NCBI GenBank assembly: GCA_037179385.1
Contig: CM074195.1
Span: 14,359,887-14,423,886, forward strand
From: Holothuria scabra
Lineage: Eukaryota > Echinodermata > Holothuroidea > Aspidochirotida > Holothuriidae
DNA length: 64,000 nucleotides
Reading direction: 5' to 3'
The stretch's first letter is position 1. Each line of letters begins with the position of its first letter. The notes below the pieces were generated by a model. The model worked only from the letters and a program-made list of their open reading frames with translations. It had not been told where the DNA came from and ran no database searches. The position numbers and the translations under genes are program-made. Shown here piece by piece: positions 1 through 10,902 of this stretch.

Positions 1-866
1 GGTTAATCAGTTACTTGTAAGTGGCATTCTGGGGACGCAGCTTTCCCAGGGCGCAGCATACCTTCATGGTTCATAATAACGTTTGGAAGTTGGAGAGGTT
101 CATCAGTTACGTATGGGTGACATTCTGGCGACGTATTTTTCCAAGGGAGCAATATCCCTTCAGAAAACGTTAAAACTTATGGAAGTTGGAGAGGTTAATC
201 AGTTACGTATGGGTGACATTCTGGCGACGTAGCTTTCCAAGGGAGCAGCATCCCTTCAGAAAACGTTTTAACGGTTGGAAGTTGGAGAGGTTAATCAGTT
301 ACTTGTAAGTGACATTATGGGGACGAAGCTTTCCGAGGGCGCAGCATACTTTCATGGTTCATAATAAAGTTTGGAAGTAGAAAATGTTAATCAATTACGT
401 ATGGGTGACACTCTGGAGCGTAGTTTTCCAAGGGAGCAGCATCCCTTCAGAAAACGTTTTAACGGTTGGAAGTTGGAGAGGTTAATCAGTTACTTGTAAG
501 TGACATTTTGGGGACGAAGCTTTCCGAGGGAGCAGCATACTTTCATGGTTCATAATAAAGTTTGTAAGTAGAAAAGGTTAATCAATTACGTATGGGTGAC
601 ACTCTGGAGCGTAGTTTTCCAAGGGAGCAACATCCCTTCAAAAAACGTTATAACGTTTCGAAGTTGGAGAGGTTAATCAGTTATGTATGGGTAACATTCC
701 GGCAACGTAGCTTCCCCAGGGAGCAGCATCATTTTAGGGGAACATGTTTAACGTTTGGAAGTTGGAGAGGTTAATCAGTTACGCACGGGTGACGTTCTGG
801 CGACGTAGCTTTCCCAGGGAGCAGCACCATTTCTTGGGAACGTGTTAAACGTTAGGAAGTTGGTAC
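1..866. repeat. 96-bp tandem array (about nine units, runs off the left edge)
   Basis: Units start near 1, 97, 193, 289, 385, 480, 576, 671 and 769, each opening with a GGTTAATCAGTTAC-like block and closing with GGAAGTTGGAGAG. Two main unit types are visible: one with CTTGTAAGTGACATT and TTCATGGTTCATAATAA, the other with CGTATGGGTGACATT and CCCTTCAGAAAACG. They alternate irregularly, so this is a minisatellite with some higher-order structure. It sits upstream of the Wnt exon splice acceptor and is therefore probably intronic. The array is cut by the window start, so total copy number is unknown. Confidence 0.9.
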
Positions 867-1136
867 CTGAACTCCTATCTTTACAGGGAGTGAGGATAAA
901 TGTAGGCCTACTACATATGATTTCTAGTATCTTGCCAGGTATTCAAAAATAAACAAATTAACACAAACCCAACTGCAGGGTCACTTTGACTAGCCTTCAT
1001 GGTATGTTCCCTCTTTGGAAGTTTTGAAGCTTGATCAATTGTGCAAAGGCATTCGGAAGTGAAGTGTGATGGGGAGGTAGAATCCATCTTTCCCCTAAGA
1101 AAAAGTAATCATTTTGTTTTTTTTCCCTCCGTCTAG
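867..1136 (+). other. Intron end with 3' splice site of the Wnt terminal exon
   Basis: No coding is seen. The stretch ends in a long pyrimidine run (TTTTGTTTTTTTTCCCTCCG) followed by TCTAG, with the AG at 1135-1136, a strong vertebrate/invertebrate-type acceptor. The conserved Wnt reading frame opens directly after it. The upstream donor and exon lie outside the window. Confidence 0.75.
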
Positions 1137-1337
1137 ATCGGCTCTCTTGGAACGCAAAATAGGACATGCAACAAAGACTCTAAAGCTATCGATGGCTGCG
1201 AACTTCTCTGCTGCGGACGTGGCTACTATACAAAAATCGAAACAGTCAGCGAACGATGCATGTGCAAATTCCATTGGTGCTGCGTTGTCAAGTGCAAAAC
1301 ATGTACAAGAACAGTTGAAATACACACATGCAAGTGA
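1137..1337 (+). CDS. Wnt4: Wnt family terminal coding exon, Wnt4-like (C-terminal 66 residues)
   Basis: Secreted Wnt ligand; this exon encodes the C-terminal cysteine-rich part that forms the Frizzled-binding index-finger region. Read in frame from the acceptor it gives 66 codons and TGA at 1335-1337. It holds 11 cysteines in the Wnt pattern: [21 protein letters not shown] at about residues 19-29, [12 protein letters not shown] at about 38-49, VKCKTC, and the C-terminal ending HTCK. The [18 protein letters not shown] stretch and the RxVExHTC ending match Wnt4 better than Wnt11, Wnt5 or Wnt16 as I know them, so the subfamily call is by motif memory and should be tested by phylogeny. The exon has no ATG and no lesion. 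The phase of the intron is not certain because the preceding exon is not in the window. Family call is very secure; subfamily is likely. Confidence 0.93.
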   Translation: MGSLGTQNRTCNKDSKAIDGCELLCCGRGYYTKIETVSERCMCKFHWCCVVKCKTCTRTVEIHTCK

Positions 1338-2320
1338 CCTGCTATGTTACCGATGGAAAAAATGTGAAAATGACGATTAAGATGATGTAATGCGATACAA
1401 AAAGAACTCTTAAAAATACAATTTTCGCGAAGAAGCAAACTTACTTGTGTACTGAGAAATGTTCGGATCATCCTTTTAACGTTTTACACTGTATGTTTGG
1501 TTCTCTCGAGCTACTTTGAATGGTAGTCTCTGGCTTATTGTATTAAAAAGTTTATATCCTTTCTAAATCAAGGAAGAGACTTTATGAATAGTAAGGTAAT
1601 GCCCAATTCAAAAGCGAAACTGCTGTATGCATTTCTCTGTACGACTTAATAAGCTACCGAGATAAATACCACGGATGCAGCAGGGCGATGTTCGTGGTGG
1701 CAAATGTGGTAAAATTATCGTTCATCCTGTTTAGTGATAAGGTCATTCTCTCTACTGATGACGTCATTTGGTGTACTGATGAAGTCGGGAAGGCTTGCAA
1801 TAACGTCAAGTTCTGTATAAAGAAAGGGGAAAGGTGACGTCAAACAATGCAGTGAATGTGTCTAGAGAAACATTGAACAATAAGGGCACGTGCCGAAAAA
1901 TGTCTCCTTAATCTCCTTCCAACTCCATCTCAAATATCTAAGGTCCAAACTATTTTGTAAACTATGAGAAAATAACATTTTTTCTTCATTTTTGTTTTAA
2001 ACGACGTAATCATGCAACACAAATACATGCGCATACGAAAGCAAATTTAATTTGACCATCAATTAGACTTTGCAGGTAGGCTTATCTGAAACAATAATTT
2101 GAGGATGTTCAGGCCACTCGACATTCATCTGAGTTTGGGGAGTAAGAAAAACATAAAAATGATGAAGCAATGATTTGCAATGGACTAATTTAAACTCAAT
2201 TTGTGCTAGAGGTTATGGTTGTTTGTACAATCAAGTATATTCCTAAGTTTAATTTCCTTTTGAAATACCTTAATTGGAGTATTTGTTTTATCAATAAAGT
2301 ATTCTTTTAAAGAAGAACAC
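1338..2320 (+). other. Probable Wnt 3' UTR and downstream sequence
   Basis: No coding potential. It is AT-rich and ends with an AATAAA at 2293-2298 followed by AT-rich sequence, the first canonical polyadenylation hexamer I see after the stop codon. If used, the 3' UTR would be roughly 0.95-0.98 kb. The extent is inferred only from this signal. Confidence 0.45.
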
Positions 2321-3030
2321 ACCAAATTTCAATGTTATGCGTTGAGAAAGGTTACGTGTTTCATTCTTTACAGAATTAGATTGCTTCTTCGTGCCTGTCA
2401 GAATTACGGTGGATATTGTAAGTGATGGACGTCATGTATTATCAATAGATAGAGGCACATTGTGACAACTGCGTATAAACTAAGAGTTTAGAAACAGTTG
2501 TTTATAAGAGAGGCCAAGGTGTAATAGTGCCCAACCTACATAACATCCACTGCCTAGCTTACTCATAGAAAGTGCAACTTGCCCACGTAGCAGGCATTGC
2601 CTTGGTTACCGCTTCTTCTACGTTTGACACATTCATCCAACGTTAACATTAAAGGTATATACACCTTACAACAAAAATTAGTACGAAAACCTGTGTTTGC
2701 AAAAACTAGAAATGAAAGTCCCGCCGAGTGGCAGAGTGGTCTCTGGACGGAAAGAACCCCAAATTTGGCAGTTTGTGATTATATATGATTTGTTTGGCAG
2801 GACTACGAAAATTAAATCTTTACTAATTATTTTTGACGCACACCGACAGCTTTCATCGGATTACGCGTTTCAAAAAGAAAAAAAGAAAGGCTGCCTGACG
2901 TCGCGAATACTTAAGTTAACATTTCATTTTGATGTACCTCTGATGTTCATCATATACTTACCCCGGTTTGGAATTTTTGGCTCTATCTGGCCAGAGATTG
3001 GGAACACTTTTTGATTCCTTGCCGAAGACA
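2321..3030. other. Intergenic sequence, no gene seen
   Basis: Only short chance frames. A tRNA A-box-like string (TGGCAGAGTGG, about 2724) occurs without a B box. Near 2845 is a CGACAGCTTTCATCGG-type block that recurs at about 4663 as the left arm of a hairpin. Confidence 0.5.
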
Positions 3031-3039
3031 GGCAAGGAA

Positions 3040-4430
3040 TCTATGCGGTGGTGATTTCGTGTGTATGAGGGAGTGTGTGTGTATGAAGCTTTTGCTTGTA
3101 AACACGATATCTGAAGAAGGGTAAGTGTAACTATGCTCATATTTGTTGTGTGGGTCTGCGGTATTGAGTAGATGATCCCTATTGTTTTTGGTGGAGATCA
3201 AAGGTCATTTGGGGTCACGAGAGGTCAAAAGTTCAAAACCTTGTTAACATGATACCTCAAGTACATGTGAGTATGCCCATATTGCGTGTAGGTTGGTCGT
3301 ATTAAGTAGATGATGCCTATTGTTTTTTGGAGAGGTCAAAGGTCATTTGGGGTCACGCGAGGCCAAATGGTAAATTACTTAGAAATTGCTTGTAAACACG
3401 GAATCTCAAGAAGAGTAAGTGTGACTAATCTCGTATTTGGTGTGTAGGTTGGCCATATTAAGAGATGATTCCTATTGTTTTTGGTGGAGGTCAAAGGTCA
3501 TTTAGAGCCACAAGAGGTCAAAAGGTCAAACCCTTGTAAACATGATATCTCCATAATGGCACATGCTACTTTATTCATACTGTTGTGAGGGTTAGTCGTA
3601 TGGGGTAGATAATCCCTATCGACTTTCATGGAGGTCAAAGGTCGTTTGTCGTTACGAAAGGTCAAATGATACATTCCTTAGAAATTGCTTGTAAACACGG
3701 TAGATCAAGAAAGGTAAGTGTGAATAATATCATTTTTGGGTGTGTGGGTTGGCCATATTGGGTGGGTGGTCCCTATTGTTTTTGGTTAAGGTCAAAGGTC
3801 ATTTGGGGTCACGAGAGGTCAAAAGGTCAAATCCTTGAAAACATGATATCTGAAGAAAGGTGCATGTGACTATGCTCTTACATGGGTGTGTGGGTTGGTC
3901 ACACTGAGTTGATTATCGATATTGATTTTTTGGAGGTCAAAGGACATTTTGGGTCATGAGAGATCAAAATGTTCAAAACCTTGTAAACACGATATTTCAA
4001 GAAAGGTGCATGTGACTAAGCTCATCTTTGGTTTGTGGGTTGGCCGTATTGAGTAGATGATCACAATTTATTTCTGTGAAGGTCAAAGTCATTTTGGGTC
4101 AGCAGTGCTTCAGTCTGACAAGCTCGTTTGCACAATATTACAAGAAAGGCAACTTGTAGGGTCCTCATACTTGGTATGCAGATGGTGCAGAGTGAATAAA
4201 TGATCCCTATACTATTTGGTGGAGGTCAAATAACATTTGGGTTCACAAGGGGTCAAAGTTTCAATGTCATATTTACACAGTTTCCCATGGTTGGAGTCTT
4301 GGATACTGCAAAATTTCAGACAAAGTATATGGATGTGATATCGTGAGCAGAACCCAAGTTCTAGGTGGTCAAACGTCATTCGGGATCTCAATGTAGTAAG
4401 CTTCGATGCCTTGCATGTATACTTTGTGGG
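3040..4430. repeat. ~147-bp tandem array rich in AGGTCAAAGGTCA
   Basis: About nine diverged units. The block AGGTCAAAGGTCATTTGGGG recurs near 3194, 3334, 3487, 3633, 3788, 3932, 4078, 4221 and 4367, separated by TTGTAAACACGATATCTCAAG and GATGATCCCTATTGTTTTTGG-type segments. Each unit contains direct AGGTCA half-sites spaced by one base, plus a further AGGTCAAAAGGTCA in several units. Related arrays are at 18.9-21.1 and 28.0-29.9 kb. No coding frame is conserved across units. Confidence 0.9.
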
Positions 4431-4664
4431 TACATTACGGAGCACTGTCAATTGAAAAAAATAAATTACAGAGCACTGTCAATCTGAAAAAAGATAGGCT
4501 TAAATTTCAGCGGCAAGAAATCACTAAGCCTTTGGCTTTCTAGTTAATAAAAACTCACAAATCGGGCCGAAATTGCTGCCAAAATCGTTGCAGTGTGACC
4601 GTAATTTAACATTATGATGTGTACATAAAATTTATTCAACTTATTTCGTGACGTTGCATTAACC

Positions 4665-4705
4665 GACAGCTTTTATCGGTTTACGCATGTCCGATAGAAG
4701 CTGTC
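4665..4705. repeat. 15-bp inverted repeat (hairpin)
   Basis: Arm GACAGCTTTTATCGG at 4665-4679 pairs with CCGATAGAAGCTGTC at 4691-4705 with one mismatch, around an 11-base loop. The left arm and neighbouring bases resemble sequence near 2845, suggesting the end of an undefined mobile element. Confidence 0.7.
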
Positions 4706-4719
4706 TGTGGCGCGAAAAT

Positions 4720-5520
4720 AAGTATGATTGTATTTTTAGAGACCACAAAAGCGAATGATATATTTTTACTGATTGGCAAATTTTCACGCTCTTTCAGAAC
4801 AGAGATGGAGAAGATTTATAAAAAGTCGTGAAAATCGGATCGGAACGCGATCCGAATTCTGTGAAGTATGACCGCGGCCTTAGCCTAGGTACATACTCTC
4901 TCCGCCGAACTGACTAGACGCATACTCGGCGAGTGCATCGGTTCCTAGTTTGTCAGCTGTTATAGTCACCGCCTAGCTCGTTCTACCCGCCAAATTGAAA
5001 CTAAAACAATTCGCACTCAGCATGCGCGCCTTTCAATTCATAGGTAGTGGCTATGGACGAATCCGGACAGCAAGTGATGGTCTGATTTCAGTCTGCCATT
5101 ACTGTGGTCTATCACCTTTTAGCTTTTAGCTCACTCACATTACTGTGTGAGCTTATAGAATCAGGCAGATGTTGTCAACTTTTGCAAAAGTTTTCAGCTT
5201 TATCATTTTTCAAGTACTTTGCTCAGGCATTTTTCCTTACTTTGACAGCTAAAATGGATCTTTTGCTTGCTATTTGAAACTTCGCTATTTCAAACAGATG
5301 TGGAATTAAAAGTAATTTTCTTGAAATATCTATTGCCATTTTTAGTGACGTCATCAAACTTTCCCAAGCAGTGGCTCACACAGTGATTTTTCACAGTGTT
5401 CAATGTTGTTGACTGTACAGCTCACACAGTGATTTGCCACTGTATAGTTGGTGAGCTGTACATAATCACAATCGATGTGCATTTGGCAGGGTATTAAGAA
5501 AAGTTAGGTCTCACTATATC
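4720..5520. other. Non-coding stretch with short CTCACACAGTGATTT repeats
   Basis: No gene. Direct and inverted copies of a CTCACACAGTGATTT/ACTGTGTGAGC motif occur at about 5130-5160, 5365-5400 and 5421-5460. No boundaries could be defined. Confidence 0.5.
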
Positions 5521-5524
5521 AATT

Positions 5525-5690
5525 TAGTTGGATGAGATTTAACGACACATCAACACAAATGGGTTATACAGTGCCTCCCAACTGGATAAAACGTCAAAGA
5601 TAAAATGTATTTTCCAGTATGGTTCAAGTGCAAATTGAATTCATTTGGTCGCCTCCTACGACGTGGGAAAATACTGTGGGGTTTTTCTAC
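5525..5690 (+). repeat. SINE-like element, family 1 (GTCGCCTCCTACGAC motif)
   Basis: Contains ATTTAACGACACATCAACAC, then GGTTCAAGTGCAAATT, then GGTCGCCTCCTACGACGTGG. The same order occurs at 44255-44410 (+) and on the - strand at 10903-11105. The CGCCTCYTACGACA.GC.GGGAATACC core recalls the conserved central (Meta-type) domain of invertebrate SINEs; this assignment is from memory. Ends are approximate. Confidence 0.6.
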
Positions 5691-6388
5691 AACCCTGGCG
5701 AAAGGGGGGGGGATGTTAAATAAATTGTATCAAAATTACACGACATACAGAGAATGGAATACTGGTCAGGGATTTTGGAAGAATTACACACACCATCCTT
5801 GCAATATAGAAACTGACTGTATAAACATATTGGAACGGCTTTCACTTCTGAAGAGACAATCTTATAAAATTTTGACATGAACATGAAGCAACACATTTAC
5901 CAAAGGGGAAAAATGTAACAAGGACCTACTTCAAGCTTGTGTGTGATGTACAGCAGAATTTCTGCTCTAGTTTAATTTGTTTTTGCTTACCCGTATTATG
6001 GATAGATGAACAGTAAATAGTATATTGATTCCTTAAATTTCACTGAATATGAGGGTTTGAAATTCATGTATACAATAAATGAAGACGATTTAAGGCTAAT
6101 GGACCCCACTAATGGCTATCTACAGTCCCTAACACTGATAGGATTCGCCCATTTGTCTATAGCCGGACGCGTCCGGTTCCATTACCTTGAAACCAACACG
6201 TATTCTCGCGGACTTGGAGTATTTGCTGTAGGGTTGTAGGTAATAAGCTAAAATAATATGTAGGCTGCTGTCATTGGGACAAATAATACAATTAAGTAAC
6301 TCTTCACAACAGTTTGCACAATACACACAGAAGCCATAACAACACCAGTGTAACTTAGAGGCTGAAAAAGTCTATAAAAATACAGTAC
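5690..6388. other. No gene seen
   Basis: AT-rich single-copy-looking sequence with only short chance frames. It lies just downstream (on the - strand) of the candidate exon at 6389-6600. Confidence 0.5.
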
Positions 6389-6600
6389 CTTTCAATGAGA
6401 AGTTCAAGTTCTCCTCTCAAACTCCCAATAATGGAACCGGAACAACGGGAAATTTCGTACGGTTTGTGTTCGAGCAGCAAATGTTCAGTCATGAAGTCGG
6501 ACGAAGTAGGGGCTCTCGTACTAAATGTGAAGTGTCGCCCGTCAAATCGACGAAGAGTTCGAACAACAGACGTCTGGTTAAAAGGCCGCACCCAATTCAT
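6389..6600 (-). CDS. Candidate first coding exon, unrecognised protein
   Basis: An open - strand frame begins with ATG (MNWVRPFNQTSVVRTLRRF) and runs 70 codons to AAG|GTACTG, a plausible 5' splice site with its G at 6389. The frame stays open for 15 further codons upstream of the ATG. The stretch is richer in CG than its surroundings, which fits coding DNA. I recognise no domain. The opposite strand is also open over 70 codons, which weakens the case, and no partner exon was found. It may be chance. Confidence 0.22.
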
Positions 6601-7019
6601 AACCCGTTGATCAGTCTCGCGACGCGTTCTGCAGAAATTGATCACTTGTGGAAAAGACTTCTGTATACGTCTGTATAAATCGCAGGATGAACAGAAAACA
6701 AAGACAAACTACGCCTTATATACTGTCACCAAAATTTGGCCATTTTCCTAATCTTTATTTCCATTTAATTGATGAAAAATGTCGAGACTTTACATCCCCT
6801 AACATTACCGTCCTACAGATGACAAACGGAATTGAAAAATCGAAGAACAATTTTGATGGAAATACCCTTAAGTTATATCTTAGGGGCCCGTCTGCGGAAC
6901 AGCCCGAATACAGTGTCAAGATGGCTCTTTCATAGACAAGACTAAATTTGTGAAATTAAACTCCATGTTTCTATAAACTGTCAAACTCTCCAATGGAACC
7001 TACATAACACAACTACACA

Positions 7020-7262
7020 ACAACACGTACCACCATTGCCGTTATGCGTGATGATCGGCATAAGCAATGGCATCGGGAAAACAAGCCAGTGAGCCACAAC
7101 TTGGAAAAAGGCCATAGCCGGTGTAACAGAGCAGTATCGCCCCCTGAGTAGTCTCGCCGGGCAGCGGACTCACCCCGTAGTGAAACAACCGCCCGGTTAG
7201 AGTAATGCCGTAGTGATACGACCGGCCGGCGAGGTCATCCCGGTAATTGATAGTCTGCACGG
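7020..7262 (+). repeat. SINE-like element, family 2 (body fragment)
   Basis: Carries GCATAAGCAATGGCATCGGG, CCACAACTTGGAAAAAGGCC and GTCTCGCCGGGCAG, the same order as at 18060-18205, 27700-27800 and 30405-30460. GC-rich compared with flanks. Short open frames here are not conserved between copies. Confidence 0.6.
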
Positions 7263-8215
7263 CAGTCATAAAGTTCTAGGAGAAGTGTGACATGCTATAG
7301 GAGAAAGGAGAAATCCAATACTCGCCGCGACGAAAAGCGATAGAAGTAAAGCGAAGAGAATGAATGTATCGGAGAGAGTGAAAATGAGGTCGCTATGACA
7401 ATATGACATTCCAGGTTTATACAGTCAGACTGTTGGATGAAAAGTATCAGTATATACAGTATTACCGTCAAAGTCAGCACAATGTTCAGGATGTAAATAC
7501 CAGATGTTTGAAACACAGAACTTGCATGGAACTATGTTAAAGGGGAAGTTAAAGCAAAAATTCAATTTTTATATGTAAAACCAAATGGAGGAATGTAGGA
7601 ACCAAATGTAGACAGTGTCATAAAATTTTCATTCCAAAGTGAGCTTAGGGTAGCAGAGATTATATCACTTCCTCACATTGACAAGGAATGATTTGCTTCC
7701 CTTTGTTTTTCAGACTGTTGGGTTGACATTGAGGATAATAGGAACATGACCTCCCTGTGGGGTATCAAACATTGTGAAATTCTCATGTCACTTATGCAAT
7801 TACATTTTGAAAAAAAAAATATTGTTGAGGAGAACATATGGCTGCAAAGTTTAAAGAAAAACAATGTTGAGGAGAAAATATGGCTGTAAAATTAAAAGAA
7901 AAACAAGAGACCGATAGAAGATATGCTTGCTTCAAGTTCACTTTTTTTTTGATAATGTGATAAGTTAACTTGCTCATATCTTTAGAACCACACATCAGCT
8001 TTCCATGCAAATTTCACCAGGATACAAGTTCATCTCCAACATAACGAAACTTTATATGACCTTAAATCCTTCCTTCAACGCAAATTTTGTAACGTTGGCT
8101 CCCTGTTTGGCTCGTATGTTAGGCAGGGCAAGCATGGCTCGCTCCATGCATGAGGGTAGAACTTCCATTTAATTGTACAAGAATCACTAAGTTTTAACAT
8201 TTCGTCATACATGTT
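7263..8215. other. No gene seen
   Basis: AT-rich sequence. At 7538 it has a TTAAAGGGGAAGTTAAAGC block whose inverse occurs at about 43600-43632, probably the end of an undefined MITE family. Two AACAATGTTGAGGAGAA-type short direct repeats lie near 7820-7880. Confidence 0.5.
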
Positions 8216-8550
8216 TTCACACCCAGGGCTGACGCCGGCAGGGGAGGGGGCATGGCCTCCATGTCGAGGAGGGCTGGCTCCCCGTCGGGGAAGGTCGGCG
8301 GTTTCGTCGGGGAGGCCTAAAAATAATAATAATAAAATAAAAAGTCTACAAGGACTTAAGTTGCTGGACGGGTGATCTTGAACATATTTTTTGTTTTGAA
8401 AAGTTATTTTAATACATATGGGAATCGATTTTCAGTGGCCTCTTGTTATCTACGTTTTACCACATTCCATGTACCTTGTCCTATCTCATTCCCGGTCGGA
8501 GAAGAATGGTAATTTCCTTCGGGGAGACCTAAAAGATGAACCTAAAGGAC

Positions 8551-8854
8551 TTAAAGGCCCAGTTCTCTCACTCCAAACAGTACTAATTCTCCTTACCTTC
8601 TTAGTTAAGCCCCTCCCATAATTGTCTGAAATTCATCCTTATCCATTCACATATCAGTTTATTGCTTCAGGGTGAGTATAGAAAAACTCTATGTGTATAA
8701 CCAAAACACTCTCGGTACAGTCCATGCTGTGTAATAGAAGCTTTGGTTATCTGCATTGTTTGAATTAACAGTCAGTCAAAAATCTGGGCTAATGGAAAGT
8801 TTCTGTACCCCCCTACAAGAAGTGTAGTTTGGGGTGAGAGAATTGGCCCTTTAA
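8551..8854. mobile_element. ~300-bp TTAA-flanked MITE
   Basis: Ends are TTAAAGGCCCAGTTCTCTCA and, inverted, TTAAAGGGCCAATTCTCTCA. TTAA is present on both outer sides (8551-8554 and 8851-8854), compatible with a piggyBac-like target. A second, diverged copy is at 16757-17053 with interior sequence alignable by eye. No coding. Confidence 0.7.
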
Positions 8855-9024
8855 GTTACTGGATTGATGATCATGAACTGTTTTTGTTTCTTCATGAACT
8901 ACTTTTTCGTTTGTAACGCTATTTTAATGAATATCTGAATCTGTTTTAATCACTTCTTACTAGCTCTGCTATCCCCATCCCATCTTCAATCCGCAAGGTC
9001 TTGCCCCGTTGGGGAAAGCTGCCC

Positions 9025-9069
9025 TCCCCCTGTTGTTGAGAAAATCCAATTTTCTCAACAACAGGGGGA
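9025..9069. repeat. Perfect 21-bp hairpin, 3-base loop
   Basis: 9025-9045 and 9049-9069 are exact reverse complements around the loop CCA. The stem contains CTGTTGTTGAGAAAAT. It lies inside the hAT-type element and could form a cruciform or be a nested palindrome. Confidence 0.9.
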
Positions 9070-10902
9070 ACCTTTATCTCACATGCCCATGATAAACTGA
9101 TAAAAAAGCGAGTCTGATAAACTTCAGTCACCCGGACGATCTTCTTGATTTTGCTTACTTGGAGACCATATTTTTCGAGGAAACTCACCGTTCTAAATTT
9201 TTCTTACAAAAACGGGCGAGTAGTTGTTCATGTGCATGCAGTGCCCAAAGTTCTGCCATCTGGTCTGCCCCGACAGCCGAATTCTAGCAACGGTAAAGAA
9301 AAACGGCCAGGCCGTTTCGTTTCAGCTACACATAATGATAAACAGTAATGTGAGAGTGTCCCCCAATAAGCCTGACTGGAAATTCATTTGAATCCACCTT
9401 GTAACGTGACATATTTTCAAATACGTTGGATGTAAATCATATGTAGTCTGGAGTTCGGGCAGTCACGTAGAAAATTTCATCTATAGCGTACCTTTCAATT
9501 CAATACAACGAAGATTCTTAAGAGAGTCAATTGTAGCAGTACCTTTTATCTGCCAATTTTCTTATTACTTAGCAAGTTGGTCTTTCGCTTTTAAAAGTGA
9601 AATATTCATTCCAAAGGAAAGCTTAAAACAACGACTGCTTCATTTCTAGTTGCAAGTCTGGGAAATGCCTTTTCCGACTGTCTGAGGGGTTAGGTTTTTA
9701 ACAATTTTCTGTACGCTCCGCGCCAACTGATGGTGGAGCTCAGCTTAGGAAGAGTCTTGGTCGAACAAGTTACTCAACAGAACAATGCATGCTCTGCAAG
9801 TTGTTTTTCGTTTTGGGGCAATATTATGAAGTGAAAATTTTATTGCAAAAGAAAGCTTAAAATAATGATTGCTTTGTCTTTAGTTACGAGCCCGAGAAAT
9901 GCTATTTCCTGCTCCCTCGGGTTCTCAATTTTTCAGCAATATCTGTGCTCTGCATTTTGATAGTTTTTCGGCCGGAATTATATTTTTCGGACAAAAAAAA
10001 AACAATTCTGCCTCTCCCAAACTAAAACGCTCCCTTGCGTCTATGTCAATATGTAAAATATAAAACTTCAAATGTATGGGAAGCCAACCCTTTTCTGTGA
10101 GAAAATTTTCCAATATGGTCCGAGGGCCGTAATCTGCATGAAGCATATTCAGTAACCCCCACAAACTACAGATCACCCCATTTGGTTTTTCTTACAAGAA
10201 GATTAAATTCTTCTGTAAAACCTCCAAATCTGTCATAAAATTACAATTTTTCTCCAATATAAGTTTCACATTGTTAAAAGTGGCAAAGTTTCCAATTTCG
10301 ATGGATACTCGGTACAATAAATAACCAAAGTCAACAAGTCTGTTAATTACCCCGACATTGTATCTAATATTGCTCTTGAAAGGCACATCACTTAATAAAA
10401 AACCCAAGTTTTTTTTTATTATAGCCGTGCCAAAAAACAGATTTTCTTTCATTAAATTCCAAAATTTCTCCAATAAAATAAGCACTTCATAATTTTTAAT
10501 TCTTCGTTCAAAAAAGGAAAAACTTGTCGGGCAAACTTCTAGATTAGTATTGAAGCCTTAGTACGTCGACCTAGTAGGATTTTATGCGTAACCCCAAAAG
10601 ATATTTAGATGTCGCCTTCATAACGTTTTTTATTTTGCCCATATGAAGAACAGCTTTTTCAATAAAAACTCCAACTTTTAAATAGTGCTTACAAAAGCCA
10701 ATTTTTTGCAAAAATGTTAAATTTTGTCTTCAAAATGAACTCCAGATTTTTAAGTATTTGTTGAAAAGAATGCCAAAAGAATTCCCTGGCTACGCGCGCC
10801 TTACTCAAAGTCTATGTCGGCGCCTTGAAATGCTGCCCCCCCCCCTGTTGGGGAGCTTGGCCCCCCTGTCGGGGAAATCCTGGCTCCACCCCTGTTCACA
10901 CC

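Larger units (their letters stand above)
8224..10894. mobile_element. Non-autonomous hAT-type DNA transposon (2.67 kb), TSD TTCACACC
   Basis: The ends are imperfect inverted repeats, CAGGGCTGACGCCGGCAGGGG on the left and CAGGGGTGGAGCCAGGATTT (reverse complement) on the right. An exact 8-bp duplication TTCACACC flanks it at 8216-8223 and 10895-10902, typical of hAT. No transposase is visible. Inside are a TTAA-flanked MITE (8551-8854), a perfect 21-bp hairpin (9025-9069) and the GCTCCGCGCCAAC block shared with other elements. It interrupts a family 1 SINE. Confidence 0.85.

Noticed and set aside
2716..2762. tRNA or SINE head from the A-box TGGCAGAGTGG
   Set aside because: No B box or cloverleaf follows and no second copy was seen in the window.
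3040..4430. CRISPR array or prokaryotic repeat system
   Set aside because: Units are long, diverged and without spacers of fixed length, and the sequence context is animal.
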